A stretch of DNA of 64,000 nt from Candidatus Marisimplicoccus framensis (GCA_905182065.1 CAJIZN010000001.1:868001-932000); one strand, 5' to 3'. Shown: positions 46,138 through 54,344, counted from the stretch's first letter. Made by a program: numbers and translations. The notes: generated from the sequence alone by a model not told the origin.

Positions 46138-46351
46138 TGTATTTTTTTTTCAAATTTAACACTTTTTAATTATTGTAATTTTTTGTTTGTATTATTTATA
46201 AAGTGTGCTTTTTATATATGTATAATATTTAATTATATATAAAATAAATTATTTATTTTCAATATATATCTAATATAGTTGTTTATGAATCATAAATAAT
46301 TTATTTTTACATAAAATATATTCGTATGTTTAATACATAAATATTTAGTAC
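46138..46351. other. Very AT-rich non-coding stretch before the recombinase-like gene
   Basis: 214 bases almost without G or C, dominated by TATATA/AAATAAAT runs. I find no gene, tRNA or hairpin with GC pairs. It could act as a flexible, curved promoter region for the recombinase-like gene at 46352. Confidence 0.5.
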
Positions 46352-46957
46352 ATGATTATTTCTTATTTTCAAACAACAGATAATTCTGAAGCTCAAAAAT
46401 TCCATAATAAAGAAAATGTTTATTTGGATCTCTGCTCTAGTGTCATTCCATTTACTAAAAGAGAAAAAGGTTCTTTAGTTTTTGCTTTAATCAATCAGAA
46501 ACAGATTTCTAAAGTTGTTGTTCCAAATATTTCTGTTCTTGGAAGAAATCAAATTGATGTCTTAAACACTATTGACTTCTTTATAAATAATGATATTTCT
46601 TTATTATCTCAAGCTGAAAGATTAGAGACGATGGACGAATATGGCAGAATCAAACCAGACACAATTTTATTCTTAAATCTATTTAGATCTCTTGCAAACA
46701 TGGAATATAAAAATCGAAAAGAATCTCATAGGTACGGAATTCAGCAAGCGAAGGATCTTGGAAGGTATAAAGGCGTTGGCGGTAGACAATTAGATTCTAT
46801 TGAAGACTTTTTTGAAAAACCTAAGAATATCAATATTCTTAGACATCTTAAACGTGGAGAAAGCATTAGAAGAACTGCTAAATTAGTCGGATCCTCGCCT
46901 GGCTTAGTCCAAAAAGTTAAAAGATGGGCTATTGACCATAACAAATTAGAAAATTAA
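46352..46957 (+). CDS. Serine-recombinase (resolvase/invertase)-like protein lacking catalytic residues
   Basis: 201 residues aligned by pattern to Pin/Hin resolvases: N-terminal strand (MIISYFQTTDNSEAQ), KVVVPNISVLGRNQIDVLNTIDFF, a long helix with LANMEYKNRKESHRYGIQQAKDLGRYKGVGGRQ, and a C-terminal Hin-type helix-turn-helix (LKRGESIRRTAKLVGSSPGLVQKVKRW). The catalytic R-x-S of YARVST is Q-T-T, and the K-x-DRLGR block is N-I-SVLGR, so the serine, Arg8 and Asp67/Arg68 equivalents are missing. DNA binding should persist, but strand cleavage looks unlikely. Confidence 0.7.
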   Translation: MIISYFQTTDNSEAQKFHNKENVYLDLCSSVIPFTKREKGSLVFALINQKQISKVVVPNISVLGRNQIDVLNTIDFFINNDISLLSQAERLETMDEYGRIKPDTILFLNLFRSLANMEYKNRKESHRYGIQQAKDLGRYKGVGGRQLDSIEDFFEKPKNINILRHLKRGESIRRTAKLVGSSPGLVQKVKRWAIDHNKLEN

Positions 46958-46986
46958 GCTAGCTTTATAGAAACAAAATAAACATT

Positions 46987-47478
46987 ATGAAAAAATTATT
47001 ATTAATTGGACTTTTTGGTTTTATGCTTTCTTGTTCAAACGTTCAACATCCTGATTTTGCAGCAAACGTAGAATCAGCAAAAACTCTTTTAGACCTTCAA
47101 GGAACAGAAGCTGACCTTCAGGCTCAATTAGATTTAGTTCATGAAGACATGCAATGGCAACCAGCTTTTCATGGTTCTTCTCAAATAGGTAAAGAAGCCT
47201 TCGGGGAATACTTAAAAGGATGGCATGATGCTATGGAAAATGTTGTTTACACTCCTGTAAACTGGCTTCCAGGTGTTCTGGCAGATACTGGTCTTCCAGA
47301 TGGAAGTGTTAGATCTTATGGAAAATGGACAGGTGTTCATACTGAAACTGGAAAAAGTTGGGAGCTTATAAGTTATCATACATGGGACTTTAAGGATGGA
47401 CTTATTATTTCAGGTGGTGATTATTTTGATGCAGGTGGATTACTTTCATCTCTAGCATCTGATGAGTCAACTGAATAA
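46987..47478 (+). CDS. SnoaL-like (NTF2-fold) lipoprotein 1
   Basis: 163 residues: lipoprotein signal with lipobox FMLSC (MKKLLLIGLFGFMLSCSNVQHP), then an NTF2/SnoaL-like cone fold (LLDLQGTEADLQAQL, EDMQWQPAFHGSSQIGKEAFGEYLKGWHDAMENVVYTP, WTGVHTETGKSWELISYHTWDFKDGLIISGGDYFDAGG). Clearly paralogous to the next gene. NTF2-fold proteins include isomerases, hydrolases and binding proteins; the activity is unknown. It has its own terminator. Confidence 0.82.
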   Translation: MKKLLLIGLFGFMLSCSNVQHPDFAANVESAKTLLDLQGTEADLQAQLDLVHEDMQWQPAFHGSSQIGKEAFGEYLKGWHDAMENVVYTPVNWLPGVLADTGLPDGSVRSYGKWTGVHTETGKSWELISYHTWDFKDGLIISGGDYFDAGGLLSSLASDESTE

Positions 47479-47499
47479 TTAGTATCTATAAATATTATC

Positions 47500-47534
47500 A
47501 AAACCTTTCTATAGAAATATGGAAAGGTTTTTTT
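47500..47534 (+). terminator. Hairpin terminator after SnoaL-like lipoprotein 1
   Basis: AAAACCTTTC (47500-47509) pairs perfectly with GAAAGGTTTT (47522-47531) around a 12-base loop and is followed by further Ts to 47534. It closely resembles the terminator after the paralogous gene. Confidence 0.8.
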
Positions 47535-47569
47535 ATATTCATTATATAAATCAATTTAAATTAATAATT

Positions 47570-48052
47570 ATGAAAAAATTTATATTAATTGCATTATTTG
47601 GATTAATGGTTTCATGTTCCAATGTTCAACACCCAGATTACTCTGCCAATGTTGAATTAACAAAGCAATGGATTGAAGTCTATGAAACACAAAATCTTGA
47701 TTTGCTTACACAAATTACATCAACTGAAGTTGATGCAACATCTCCAATTTATGGCCAAGGTCAAGTTGGTTATGATGATTACATGGAAATCGGTAAATTC
47801 TACACAGGTAACTTTTCAGACGTAACATTTAGTGATCCTGTTTTTTTACCTGGAGTTGATAATGAAACTTTAATTCCTAATGGAGGGGTAAGAATATACG
47901 GAACATGGTCAGGTGTTAGTAATGATACAGGTAAAGAGTTTTCTGTATTAGCTTATCACTGGTTTGAGTTTGAGGACGGTAAAATTATTAGTACTGGTGA
48001 CTTTTTTGATGCTACTGGTATGATGATGGCTGTTGCTCCAGATCAAGAATAA
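47570..48052 (+). CDS. SnoaL-like (NTF2-fold) lipoprotein 2
   Basis: 160 residues from ATG 47570. An in-frame ATG at 47519 lies inside the preceding terminator and would bury the signal peptide, so it is rejected. The start MKKFILIALFGLMVSCSNVQHPDYSANVE is near identical to the preceding paralogue. The core then diverges (STEVDATSPIYGQGQVGYDDYMEIGKFYTGNF, WSGVSNDTGKEFSVLAYHWFEFEDGKIISTGDFFDATGM). Probably the product of a tandem duplication with later functional drift. Confidence 0.83.
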   Translation: MKKFILIALFGLMVSCSNVQHPDYSANVELTKQWIEVYETQNLDLLTQITSTEVDATSPIYGQGQVGYDDYMEIGKFYTGNFSDVTFSDPVFLPGVDNETLIPNGGVRIYGTWSGVSNDTGKEFSVLAYHWFEFEDGKIISTGDFFDATGMMMAVAPDQE

Positions 48053-48070
48053 TTAAATCCTTTAACTGTA

Positions 48071-48108
48071 AAAAAAACCTTTTCATAGAAACGTGAAAAG
48101 GTTTTTTT
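48071..48108. terminator. Bidirectional hairpin terminator between SnoaL-like 2 and the SDR gene
   Basis: A perfect 15-bp inverted repeat (AAAAAAACCTTTTCA at 48071-48085, TGAAAAGGTTTTTTT at 48094-48108) encloses an 8-base loop. The A and T tails make it a terminator in both directions, as expected between convergent genes. The SDR stop (48107-48109) overlaps its edge. Confidence 0.88.
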
Positions 48109-48446
48109 ATATAATACTCCCCATACTTCCTCCATCTACCCTTATTGATGCACCGTTTGTACCTGATGCAATTGGACTTGAGAAATATAAAATTGTATTT
48201 GCTACTTCAGTAACAGAAAGGAATCTTGAAATTAATGAGGAATCTCTAACATCTTCAAAAAATTTATTTTCAACTTGTTCTATGGTTTTATTTTCTCTTT
48301 TAGCTGTTTCTTCAAGAAATACTTTAGAACCTTCTGATAGGGTAGAGCCAGGAACTATTGTGTTTACAGTAACATTTGATCCTTTAGTAAGTTTTGCTAA
48401 TCCACTTGAAAAAACACTTACAGAAGCTTTAGAAACACTATAACTT
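48107..48446 (-). CDS. Short-chain dehydrogenase/reductase, C-terminal fragment
   Basis: The minus strand from about 48446 reads SYSVSKASVSVFSSGLAKL with the catalytic Tyr and Lys (YxxxK), then VTVNTIVPGSTL and a final RVDGGSMGSII before TAA at 48107-48109. It directly continues the frame of 48438-48893 after removing one A near 48445. Together they give ~262 residues, a normal classical SDR. A plus-strand frame in the same place (48093-48443) is only its shadow. Confidence 0.85.
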
Positions 48447-48893
48447 AAGAAGATCTCCTGGGACTAAACTGGAACATTCAGATGAAATAAATAAGATTCT
48501 ACCCCAATTTTTTTTTAACATATTAGGAAGAAAATGCTTAGATAACTTTACACCACTTATTAAATTTACTTCAAAGTGATCTTGCCAATCTTTGATCGTT
48601 TCACTGTAAAAATCCTTGCCTCTAAAAATGCCAACATTATTTATTATAATATCTATATCATCAGGAATTTTTTTGATCAATTCCTCTATTTGAGCATTAT
48701 CAAGAAAATCTGCAGAAATTCCACTAACGTTTTTATTATTTAGTTTATTAAGAGCTCTCTCTACACCTTTTTTAGTTCTTCCATTTATTATTACAGTAGA
48801 CCCTTCTTCAAGAAAGAGTTTAGCTGTTTCAAAGCCAATACCCTTAGTTGAGCCAGATATAAATACTTTCTTATCTTTTAAATCTAAATTCAT
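48438..48893 (-). CDS. Short-chain dehydrogenase/reductase, N-terminal fragment
   Basis: 151 residues with the cofactor loop KVFISGSTKGIGFETAKLFLEEG (TGxxxGIG type), INGRTKKG suggesting NADP preference, IIINNVGIF (NNAG-like), and GRILFISSECSSLVPGDLL up to the catalytic serine region. An extra A near 48445 causes a false stop after LLKL. The ATG at 48893 overlaps the upstream dioxygenase stop by 4 bases, so they form one transcript. Confidence 0.87.
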   Translation of the reverse strand: MNLDLKDKKVFISGSTKGIGFETAKLFLEEGSTVIINGRTKKGVERALNKLNNKNVSGISADFLDNAQIEELIKKIPDDIDIIINNVGIFRGKDFYSETIKDWQDHFEVNLISGVKLSKHFLPNMLKKNWGRILFISSECSSLVPGDLLKL

Positions 48894-49861
48894 TTTAATA
48901 ATTGATTACCATTTATTAATCCTAGTATTTTTTTCCCCAATGATGATAGATTAGCAGTTTTATATTTTTTCTGTTCCCAACCGCGTGGATCTCCTGGAAA
49001 TGCATATCCCTCAGGAGCAACTCTGTTCTTCCAAGAATTAACTCTCCATTCTACTAATTCTTTATCATTCTCCTGTGCTGGCATCATTGACACATATTGA
49101 GCAATTCTGACTTTATCTTTTGAATTGTTAGGTCTAATACCATGTGGTTGAGAGCTATTAAAAATTAATAAATCTCCTGCTTCAAGTGAAACCTTAACTA
49201 TTTTATCTTCTAGCCCCTTAATGTCTGGTTGGAATTTATTTCTGTCAGAAGGTTGAGTTAATTTCCAAGTATCAAAATTTTTATAGAGCCAAGGAATACA
49301 CTGAAATCCACCCATATTTTCATCTGTTTGATCAGATAAAGCAATTACTCCTTGAATATTTTGAGGTTTTGTTTCTGGATCATAATCCCAATGAATAAAA
49401 CCCTTATACTCAAAACCAGGTCTAATAGGAAAATTCAGATTAGCTCTATCTATTGTTGTCCACAACTTCTCTGTGTCCCAAATATCTACAAATGAATCAT
49501 AAACTTTTTGTGTTTGACGATTATCCCATAAAAACTGATTATTATATACTTCAACCATCCCAGTTCCAGCTAACTCTTTCATTTCCATTTCTGCTCTTGC
49601 TTTTGAGTACCAAGTTGATGGATCGTTGGGAATTTTGTCATCAAATTCCCATATAAATTCTGCAGTTTTCATCGCTTGATCTTTTGATATAGCATTTTTA
49701 ATAACTACATAGCCATTTTCAATCCAAAAGTTCCATTGATCCATTGTTAAAACTCTAAGAGATTCTGCTGTTGCATGAGTTCTAAGTTTTTGTTCACTAC
49801 TTTTTGCTGTGGAAGGATTTCCGGGAATCTCTTTATGTACATTGTCAGGTATCATACTCAT
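48890..49861 (-). CDS. Phytanoyl-CoA dioxygenase (PhyH) family protein
   Basis: 323 residues of the Fe(II)/2-oxoglutarate dioxygenase PhyH family. ENGYVVIKNAISKDQAMKTAEFIW precedes the double-stranded helix. The iron ligands are visible as FIHWDYDPETKP (H-x-D) and FNSSQPHGIRPN (distal His), with VRIAQYVSM providing the 2-oxoglutarate arginine. It likely hydroxylates a small molecule (substrate unknown). It is operonic with the SDR and divergent from the oxidoreductase-kinase-nucleotidyltransferase genes, with a 66-base intergenic region. Confidence 0.85.
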   Translation of the reverse strand: MSMIPDNVHKEIPGNPSTAKSSEQKLRTHATAESLRVLTMDQWNFWIENGYVVIKNAISKDQAMKTAEFIWEFDDKIPNDPSTWYSKARAEMEMKELAGTGMVEVYNNQFLWDNRQTQKVYDSFVDIWDTEKLWTTIDRANLNFPIRPGFEYKGFIHWDYDPETKPQNIQGVIALSDQTDENMGGFQCIPWLYKNFDTWKLTQPSDRNKFQPDIKGLEDKIVKVSLEAGDLLIFNSSQPHGIRPNNSKDKVRIAQYVSMMPAQENDKELVEWRVNSWKNRVAPEGYAFPGDPRGWEQKKYKTANLSSLGKKILGLINGNQLLK

Positions 49862-49927
49862 AGAAATAGTCTTTAAGTTATTTTAAAGATAAAAAAATCA
49901 TGTAAATTAATACTCTAAATATACCTT

Positions 49928-51304
49928 ATGTCTAAGTTTGATCGCAGAAAGTTTATTAAAACAACCTCACTATCTGCCGCTTTTGCCTCAACTCCTGGTT
50001 TATATTCATTTAAATCAAGAAGCTCTGAACAAAAGTATATGGGAGATTTTATATCTCCTAAATTGAAAAATATAAAAGCAGCATTTATTGGTGTAGGTTA
50101 CAGGGGTAAAGGGCATATAAATTTATTTGCATCACTTCCTGGTACTGAAGTTGTTGCGATTTCAGATTTATATGAAGATAATATTAATGCTTCTAAGGAA
50201 ATTCTTAAAAAACTAAATAAACCAGTAGACAGAATAAATACTTATTGGGGTGGAGAAAATAAATGGAAAACCATGCTAAAAGAAGTTAAGCCTGATATAG
50301 TTTTTATTTCAACTAACTGGAATAGTCATGGTGAAATGGCAATTGAGGTTATGAAAAATAATGCTCATGCATTTGTTGAGGTGCCCTTAGCACTTTCTGT
50401 TAAACAATTATGGGAAATAGTAAATACTTCTGAAAAATACAATAAGCATTGTATGATGATGGAGAATGTTAACTATGGGAGAGAGGAGCTTATGTTTTTA
50501 AATATAATAAGAAATGGACATTTAGGTGATCTTCTTCATGCTGAAGCTGCTTATATTCATGATCTTAGGTTTCAAATGTTTGAAGAAGAAAGAGGTACTG
50601 GTTCGTGGAGAACATTACAATATGAAAAGAAAAAAGGAAACCTTTATCCAACTCATGGTTTGGGACCTGTATCTCAGTATATGAACCTTCTAAGATCTGA
50701 AGATAATTTTAAAACAATAGTTTCTTTCTCCACTCCTGCTTTGGGTAGGAAGAAATTTGCTAGTGAAAATTTTCCAGAAAATCATAAATGGAATAAGTTA
50801 AATTATCAAAATGGAGATTTAAACACATCAATTATAAAAACTCATATAGGAAGAACTATTATGGTCCAATGGGATGAGACTAGTCCTAGACCTTATACAA
50901 GACTTAATTTAATTCAAGGAACCAAAGGAATTCTAGCTGGAGGACCAACTAGAGCAGCTTTTGATGGTGGATTTGAAAATTTTACTGATGGATCTCATCA
51001 ATGGATAAAAGATGATGGGATAAAAAGATTATATGAGAAATATGACCATCCTTTATATAAAAGATTAAATGAAAAAACTAAAGATTCTGGTCATGGCGGA
51101 ATGGATGGCATTATGATGTATAGAATAGTTGAATGTCTTCAAAACGGAACTCCGTTAGACCAAAATTTATATGAGGGATGTGCTTGGAGTGCATTAATAG
51201 AACTTACCTCAAATTCTGTTAATAATAATGGTGAACCTCAAGAATTTCCTGATTTTACAAGAGGAAACTGGGTTAACACTAAACCTTTTGATATTATCTC
51301 TTAA
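49928..51304 (+). CDS. Tat-exported Gfo/Idh/MocA family oxidoreductase
   Basis: 458 residues with a twin-arginine signal (FDRRKFIKTTSLSAAFAST), the Rossmann domain (IKAAFIGVGYRGKGHINLFASLPG, DIVFISTNWNSHGEMAIEVMKNNAHAFVEVPLALSV) and a GH109-like C-terminal domain (YPTHGLGPVSQYMN, HGGMDGIMMYRIVECLQNG). The usual EKP lysine is replaced by EVP, which in this family marks members retaining NAD+ for hydrolytic (alpha-N-acetylgalactosaminidase-type) rather than net redox chemistry; that assignment is an inference. The stop overlaps the kinase start by one base. Confidence 0.85.
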   Translation: MSKFDRRKFIKTTSLSAAFASTPGLYSFKSRSSEQKYMGDFISPKLKNIKAAFIGVGYRGKGHINLFASLPGTEVVAISDLYEDNINASKEILKKLNKPVDRINTYWGGENKWKTMLKEVKPDIVFISTNWNSHGEMAIEVMKNNAHAFVEVPLALSVKQLWEIVNTSEKYNKHCMMMENVNYGREELMFLNIIRNGHLGDLLHAEAAYIHDLRFQMFEEERGTGSWRTLQYEKKKGNLYPTHGLGPVSQYMNLLRSEDNFKTIVSFSTPALGRKKFASENFPENHKWNKLNYQNGDLNTSIIKTHIGRTIMVQWDETSPRPYTRLNLIQGTKGILAGGPTRAAFDGGFENFTDGSHQWIKDDGIKRLYEKYDHPLYKRLNEKTKDSGHGGMDGIMMYRIVECLQNGTPLDQNLYEGCAWSALIELTSNSVNNNGEPQEFPDFTRGNWVNTKPFDIIS

Positions 51305-52386
51305 TGATAGATAAAATTGTTTCACGAGCTCCTGCTAGAGTCTGTTTATTTGGTGATCATCAAGACTACCTTAATCTACCAATAATAGCAACAACTATAG
51401 ATAGAACAATTGAAGTCAGTGCAATAAGAAATAACTCTAGATATTTTAAGATATTTAAAAAGGATCTAGGAGAGCAGGATAATATAAATATAGACAATGA
51501 AATAGATCAAAATGAAACAGATTTATTAAAGATTGCAATTCGAGTTCTTAGAGATTACAATTGTATTCCTGATAAAGGTTACGATATTATAATAACTAGT
51601 AATATTCCAATCAACTCAGGTCTTTCGAGTTCTTCAGCTCTTATAATAGCTTGGATAAATTTTCTTTTGAATACTTTTTCAACTCATAAAGTAAGTGCAG
51701 AACTACTTGCAGAAATTTCTTATCGAATAGAAGTTATTGAGATAGGTAATTCAGGTGGAAAGATGGATCAATACACAATCTCATTTGGAAAAACTATTTT
51801 TTTAGATACATTAGAAGATAAAGTCACCCCATATGATCATGATCTTTGTGATATGATAATTGGAGTTTCAAATCAACAAAAAGACACTGAAGGACTATTA
51901 AAAAAATTAAAAACTAATGCTTTAATTTCAATTGACTTAGTGAAGAAAAAATTTCCAAAATTTGATATATACAACCCTTTAAGTTATGAACTAGAAAAAT
52001 TTTTAGCAGAGTTAGATGAAGAGCTTAGACCTTATTTTAGAGCAGCTATAGGGAATTACAAGATAACATTAAATGCTCAAAATGAATTTAATAAGTCATT
52101 TTTAAACATTGAAAAAATTTCGAAATTAATGAGTGAACATCATAGTTTTTTAAAAAATGATTTAAAAATTACCACATCTGAAATTGATCTTATGATTGAT
52201 ATAGCTGATAAGAATGGATCATTAGCTTCTAAAATTGTTGGCTCTGGAGGTGGTGGATCAATAGTATGTTTGTCTAACAATAAAGAAACTTCAACTAAAA
52301 TATTAAACAAGTTTAATGAAATTGGAGTTAAGGAAGCTTTTATTGCAAAAAGAGGATCTGGTCCTAAAATCATAATAAATGAATAG
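51304..52386 (+). CDS. GHMP-family sugar kinase (galactokinase/heptokinase-like)
   Basis: 360 residues with all three GHMP motifs: RAPARVCLFGDHQDYLNLPIIATTIDRTIEV (galactokinase-like substrate loop), PINSGLSSSSALIIAWINF (ATP loop), and IVGSGGGGSIVCL. The catalytic Asp is likely in GGKMDQYTISFG. It phosphorylates a sugar, probably at C1, to feed the nucleotidyltransferase that overlaps it by 8 bases. Galactose, fucose or heptose cannot be distinguished from the sequence. Confidence 0.83.
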   Translation: MIDKIVSRAPARVCLFGDHQDYLNLPIIATTIDRTIEVSAIRNNSRYFKIFKKDLGEQDNINIDNEIDQNETDLLKIAIRVLRDYNCIPDKGYDIIITSNIPINSGLSSSSALIIAWINFLLNTFSTHKVSAELLAEISYRIEVIEIGNSGGKMDQYTISFGKTIFLDTLEDKVTPYDHDLCDMIIGVSNQQKDTEGLLKKLKTNALISIDLVKKKFPKFDIYNPLSYELEKFLAELDEELRPYFRAAIGNYKITLNAQNEFNKSFLNIEKISKLMSEHHSFLKNDLKITTSEIDLMIDIADKNGSLASKIVGSGGGGSIVCLSNNKETSTKILNKFNEIGVKEAFIAKRGSGPKIIINE

Positions 52387-53203
52387 TATTCCATTGATAA
52401 TAATGGCTGCAGGAGTTTCATCAAGAATGAAAAAATCTTCTACTACAAAGAATATGACCAAAAAGCAGATTAATCAGTCCAATTCAAGAGTAAAAGGTTA
52501 TATTCAGGTAGCTGAGGGAAAGGAGCCCTTATATTTTATCTTATAAAAAACGCTATAAATGCTGGTGTTAAAGAGTTTTATATCATTGTGTCTAAAAATT
52601 CTCAAGAATTTCAAGAATATCTTAAATCTCTTAGAAAACAGATTAGAGATATCTATAAATTTTGCAATTCAAGACTTTTATGGGAATTCAAAACCTTTAG
52701 GTACTTCAGATGCAATTTTTCAGACTATGAATCAGTATGAGGAGTTAATTAAAACTAGATTTTTAGTTTGTAATTGTGATAATTTATATTCAGTAAAAGC
52801 AATCAAAACTCTATTAGGTGAATCTAATTATAATTCAATGATAGCATATGATTTTGACTACTTGGAATTTTCAAATGATAGATTGTCTTCTTTTTCATTA
52901 TTAAATATTGAAAATAATTTTCTTTCTAAAATCATTGAAAAACCTGATTTAAAATTAATTAGAAATCATTCTAGAAAAAAATATGTAAGCATGAATATTT
53001 TTTCTTTTAATGGAAGTGAAATATATAAGCACCTTCGAGACTGTCCAATAAATGTTAAAAGAGGAGAGAAAGAAATTGCGACTGCTCTTCAAAATATGAT
53101 ATTAGAAAATAAAAAATCAGTAATTGCTTTTCCACTTTGCGAACATGTGCCTGACTTGACATATAAGGATGATTTAGAGAAAATTAATAAATTTTTAAAT
53201 TAA
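52379..53203 (+). CDS. Sugar-1-phosphate nucleotidyltransferase, two compensating frameshifts
   Basis: Read piecewise, one ~275-residue NTP transferase appears. ATG 52379 gives NSIPLIIMAAGVSSRMKKS (the G-x4-R-M nucleotide loop) to VAEGKEPL. A second frame gives IFYLIKNAINAGVKEFYIIVSKNSQEFQEYLKSL. The third (to 53203) gives SINFAIQDFYGNSKPLGTSDAIFQTM, FLVCNCDNLYS (metal Asp) and IEKPDLKLI. One C is missing in CCC at 52526-52528 and one A is extra in AAAA at 52635-52638. It overlaps the kinase by 8 bases. The substrate is unknown. Confidence 0.8.
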
Positions 53204-53242
53204 AATTAACTTTCAAAATTATTCCTAAAATTCTCTTAGTCT

Positions 53243-53250
53243 TATATTTG
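53243..53250 (+). promoter_or_regulatory. Candidate -7 box upstream of msrA
   Basis: TATATTTG matches TAnnTTTG and ends 13 bases before the first ATG of msrA at 53264. The -33 element is not clear. Confidence 0.35.
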
Positions 53251-53263
53251 TATATTAAACGTA

Positions 53264-53929
53264 ATGATTATGAAAAAATATATTTTATCATTTTTAGTCT
53301 TTTCTTTATCCTGTGATATTTCTTCATCTAAACCAATAAATAATCCAGATCCAGTACTTTCAATAGATAATCAAGATTATAAAAACATGAGTAAGGCATA
53401 TTTTGCATCTGGCTGCTTTTGGTGTGTCGAAACTATATATGAAAGTTTAGATGGTGTAAAAGAAGTTTATTCTGGTTATGCAGGTGGTTCAACTATAAAT
53501 CCTAATTATTATCAAGTTATGTCGGGTAAAACTGGCCATGCAGAAGCTATTGAGATAATATATGATAGTACTAAAGTTTCATTTGATACTCTTTTAAAAG
53601 TATTCTTTGACTCTCATAACCCTACAACTCCTAATAGGCAGGGTCCAGATTATGGAACTCAGTATAGATCAATTGCTTTTTACAATAATGAAGATGAAAA
53701 AAATAAAATTAAAAACTATATTAATTTCCTATCAACAAGTACAATCTTTGGAAAGAATATTATAACAGAAATAAAAGAAATTAATAAATTCTATTATGCA
53801 GAGGAATATCATCAAGACTATGAAAAGAAAAACCCTAACAACCCATATGTCCAAAATGTATCAATACCTAGATATAATAAATTCAAGCAAAAAGCCTCTA
53901 AATATGTTAAGGTGAAAGATGTTCACTAG
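53264..53929 (+). CDS. msrA: Peptide methionine sulfoxide reductase MsrA, lipoprotein form
   Basis: 221 residues. The lipoprotein signal (MKKYILSFLVFSLSC) starts at either ATG 53264 or, two codons later, 53270. The MsrA domain follows: YFASGCFWCVETIYESLDGVKEVYSGYAGG with the nucleophilic Cys, SGKTGHAEAIEIIYDSTKVSFDTLLKVFFDSHNPTTPNRQGPDYGTQYRSIAF, and FYYAEEYHQDYEKKNP. It repairs oxidised methionine in envelope proteins. Its end overlaps the DUF6174-like gene by 11 bases. Confidence 0.95.
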   Translation: MIMKKYILSFLVFSLSCDISSSKPINNPDPVLSIDNQDYKNMSKAYFASGCFWCVETIYESLDGVKEVYSGYAGGSTINPNYYQVMSGKTGHAEAIEIIYDSTKVSFDTLLKVFFDSHNPTTPNRQGPDYGTQYRSIAFYNNEDEKNKIKNYINFLSTSTIFGKNIITEIKEINKFYYAEEYHQDYEKKNPNNPYVQNVSIPRYNKFKQKASKYVKVKDVH

Positions 53930-54344
53930 ATTTAGTTTAGCTTTTTTATTTTACTTCTTTTTTCTTGCTCAAAACAAGAGGATCTTTCAGGTAGAGAATT
54001 ATGGGAATCACTTAATATATCCTCATTACTCAATGACCCAGCAAATATCTTGTTATTGTTTCCCAGAAGAGTTTATATCGCCTAAGTCTATAATTGTTGA
54101 AAACAATCAAATTAAATTAATAAATGGCTTTAGTCCAGATAAAACATTAGGTTATGAATCATTTTACACAATTGATCAGATTTTTGAATTTATAGATTCA
54201 AAACTTGATGATGACCCCGAATTTCACGATATTGATTATAGTAGTGATTATGGGTACCCAAATTATCTTTTTTTTGATATGTCAAGAATGATAGCAGATG
54301 AAGAAATTAGCTACTATATAAAAGACTTAAAACCGTTAAAATGA
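53919..54344 (+). CDS. DUF6174-like lipoprotein, two compensating frameshifts near the N-terminus
   Basis: The C-terminal ~100 residues fit the DUF6174 pattern: YSMTQQISCYCFPEEF, VENNQIKLINGF, TIDQIFEFIDSKL, SSDYGYPNYLFFDMSRMIADEEISYYIKDLKPL. The intervening stretch reads sensibly only in another frame, as FFSCSKQEDLSGRELWESLNIS, which supplies a lipobox. This implies a missing T in the run at 53958-53963 and an extra base near 54026. Corrected, it is a ~140-residue lipoprotein of unknown function. Confidence 0.7.
   Translation: MFTRFSLAFLFYFFFLAQNKRIFQVENYGNHLIYPHYSMTQQISCYCFPEEFISPKSIIVENNQIKLINGFSPDKTLGYESFYTIDQIFEFIDSKLDDDPEFHDIDYSSDYGYPNYLFFDMSRMIADEEISYYIKDLKPLK

Noticed and set aside
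47519-47569. Upstream ATG extending SnoaL-like lipoprotein 2 by 17 residues
   Set aside because: It lies in the preceding terminator stem and would hide an otherwise perfect lipoprotein signal that matches the paralogue.
48093-48443. 116-residue plus-strand frame beyond the SnoaL-like lipoproteins
   Set aside because: The minus strand of the same DNA encodes the SDR C-terminus with YxxxK, and this frame would start inside the terminator hairpin.
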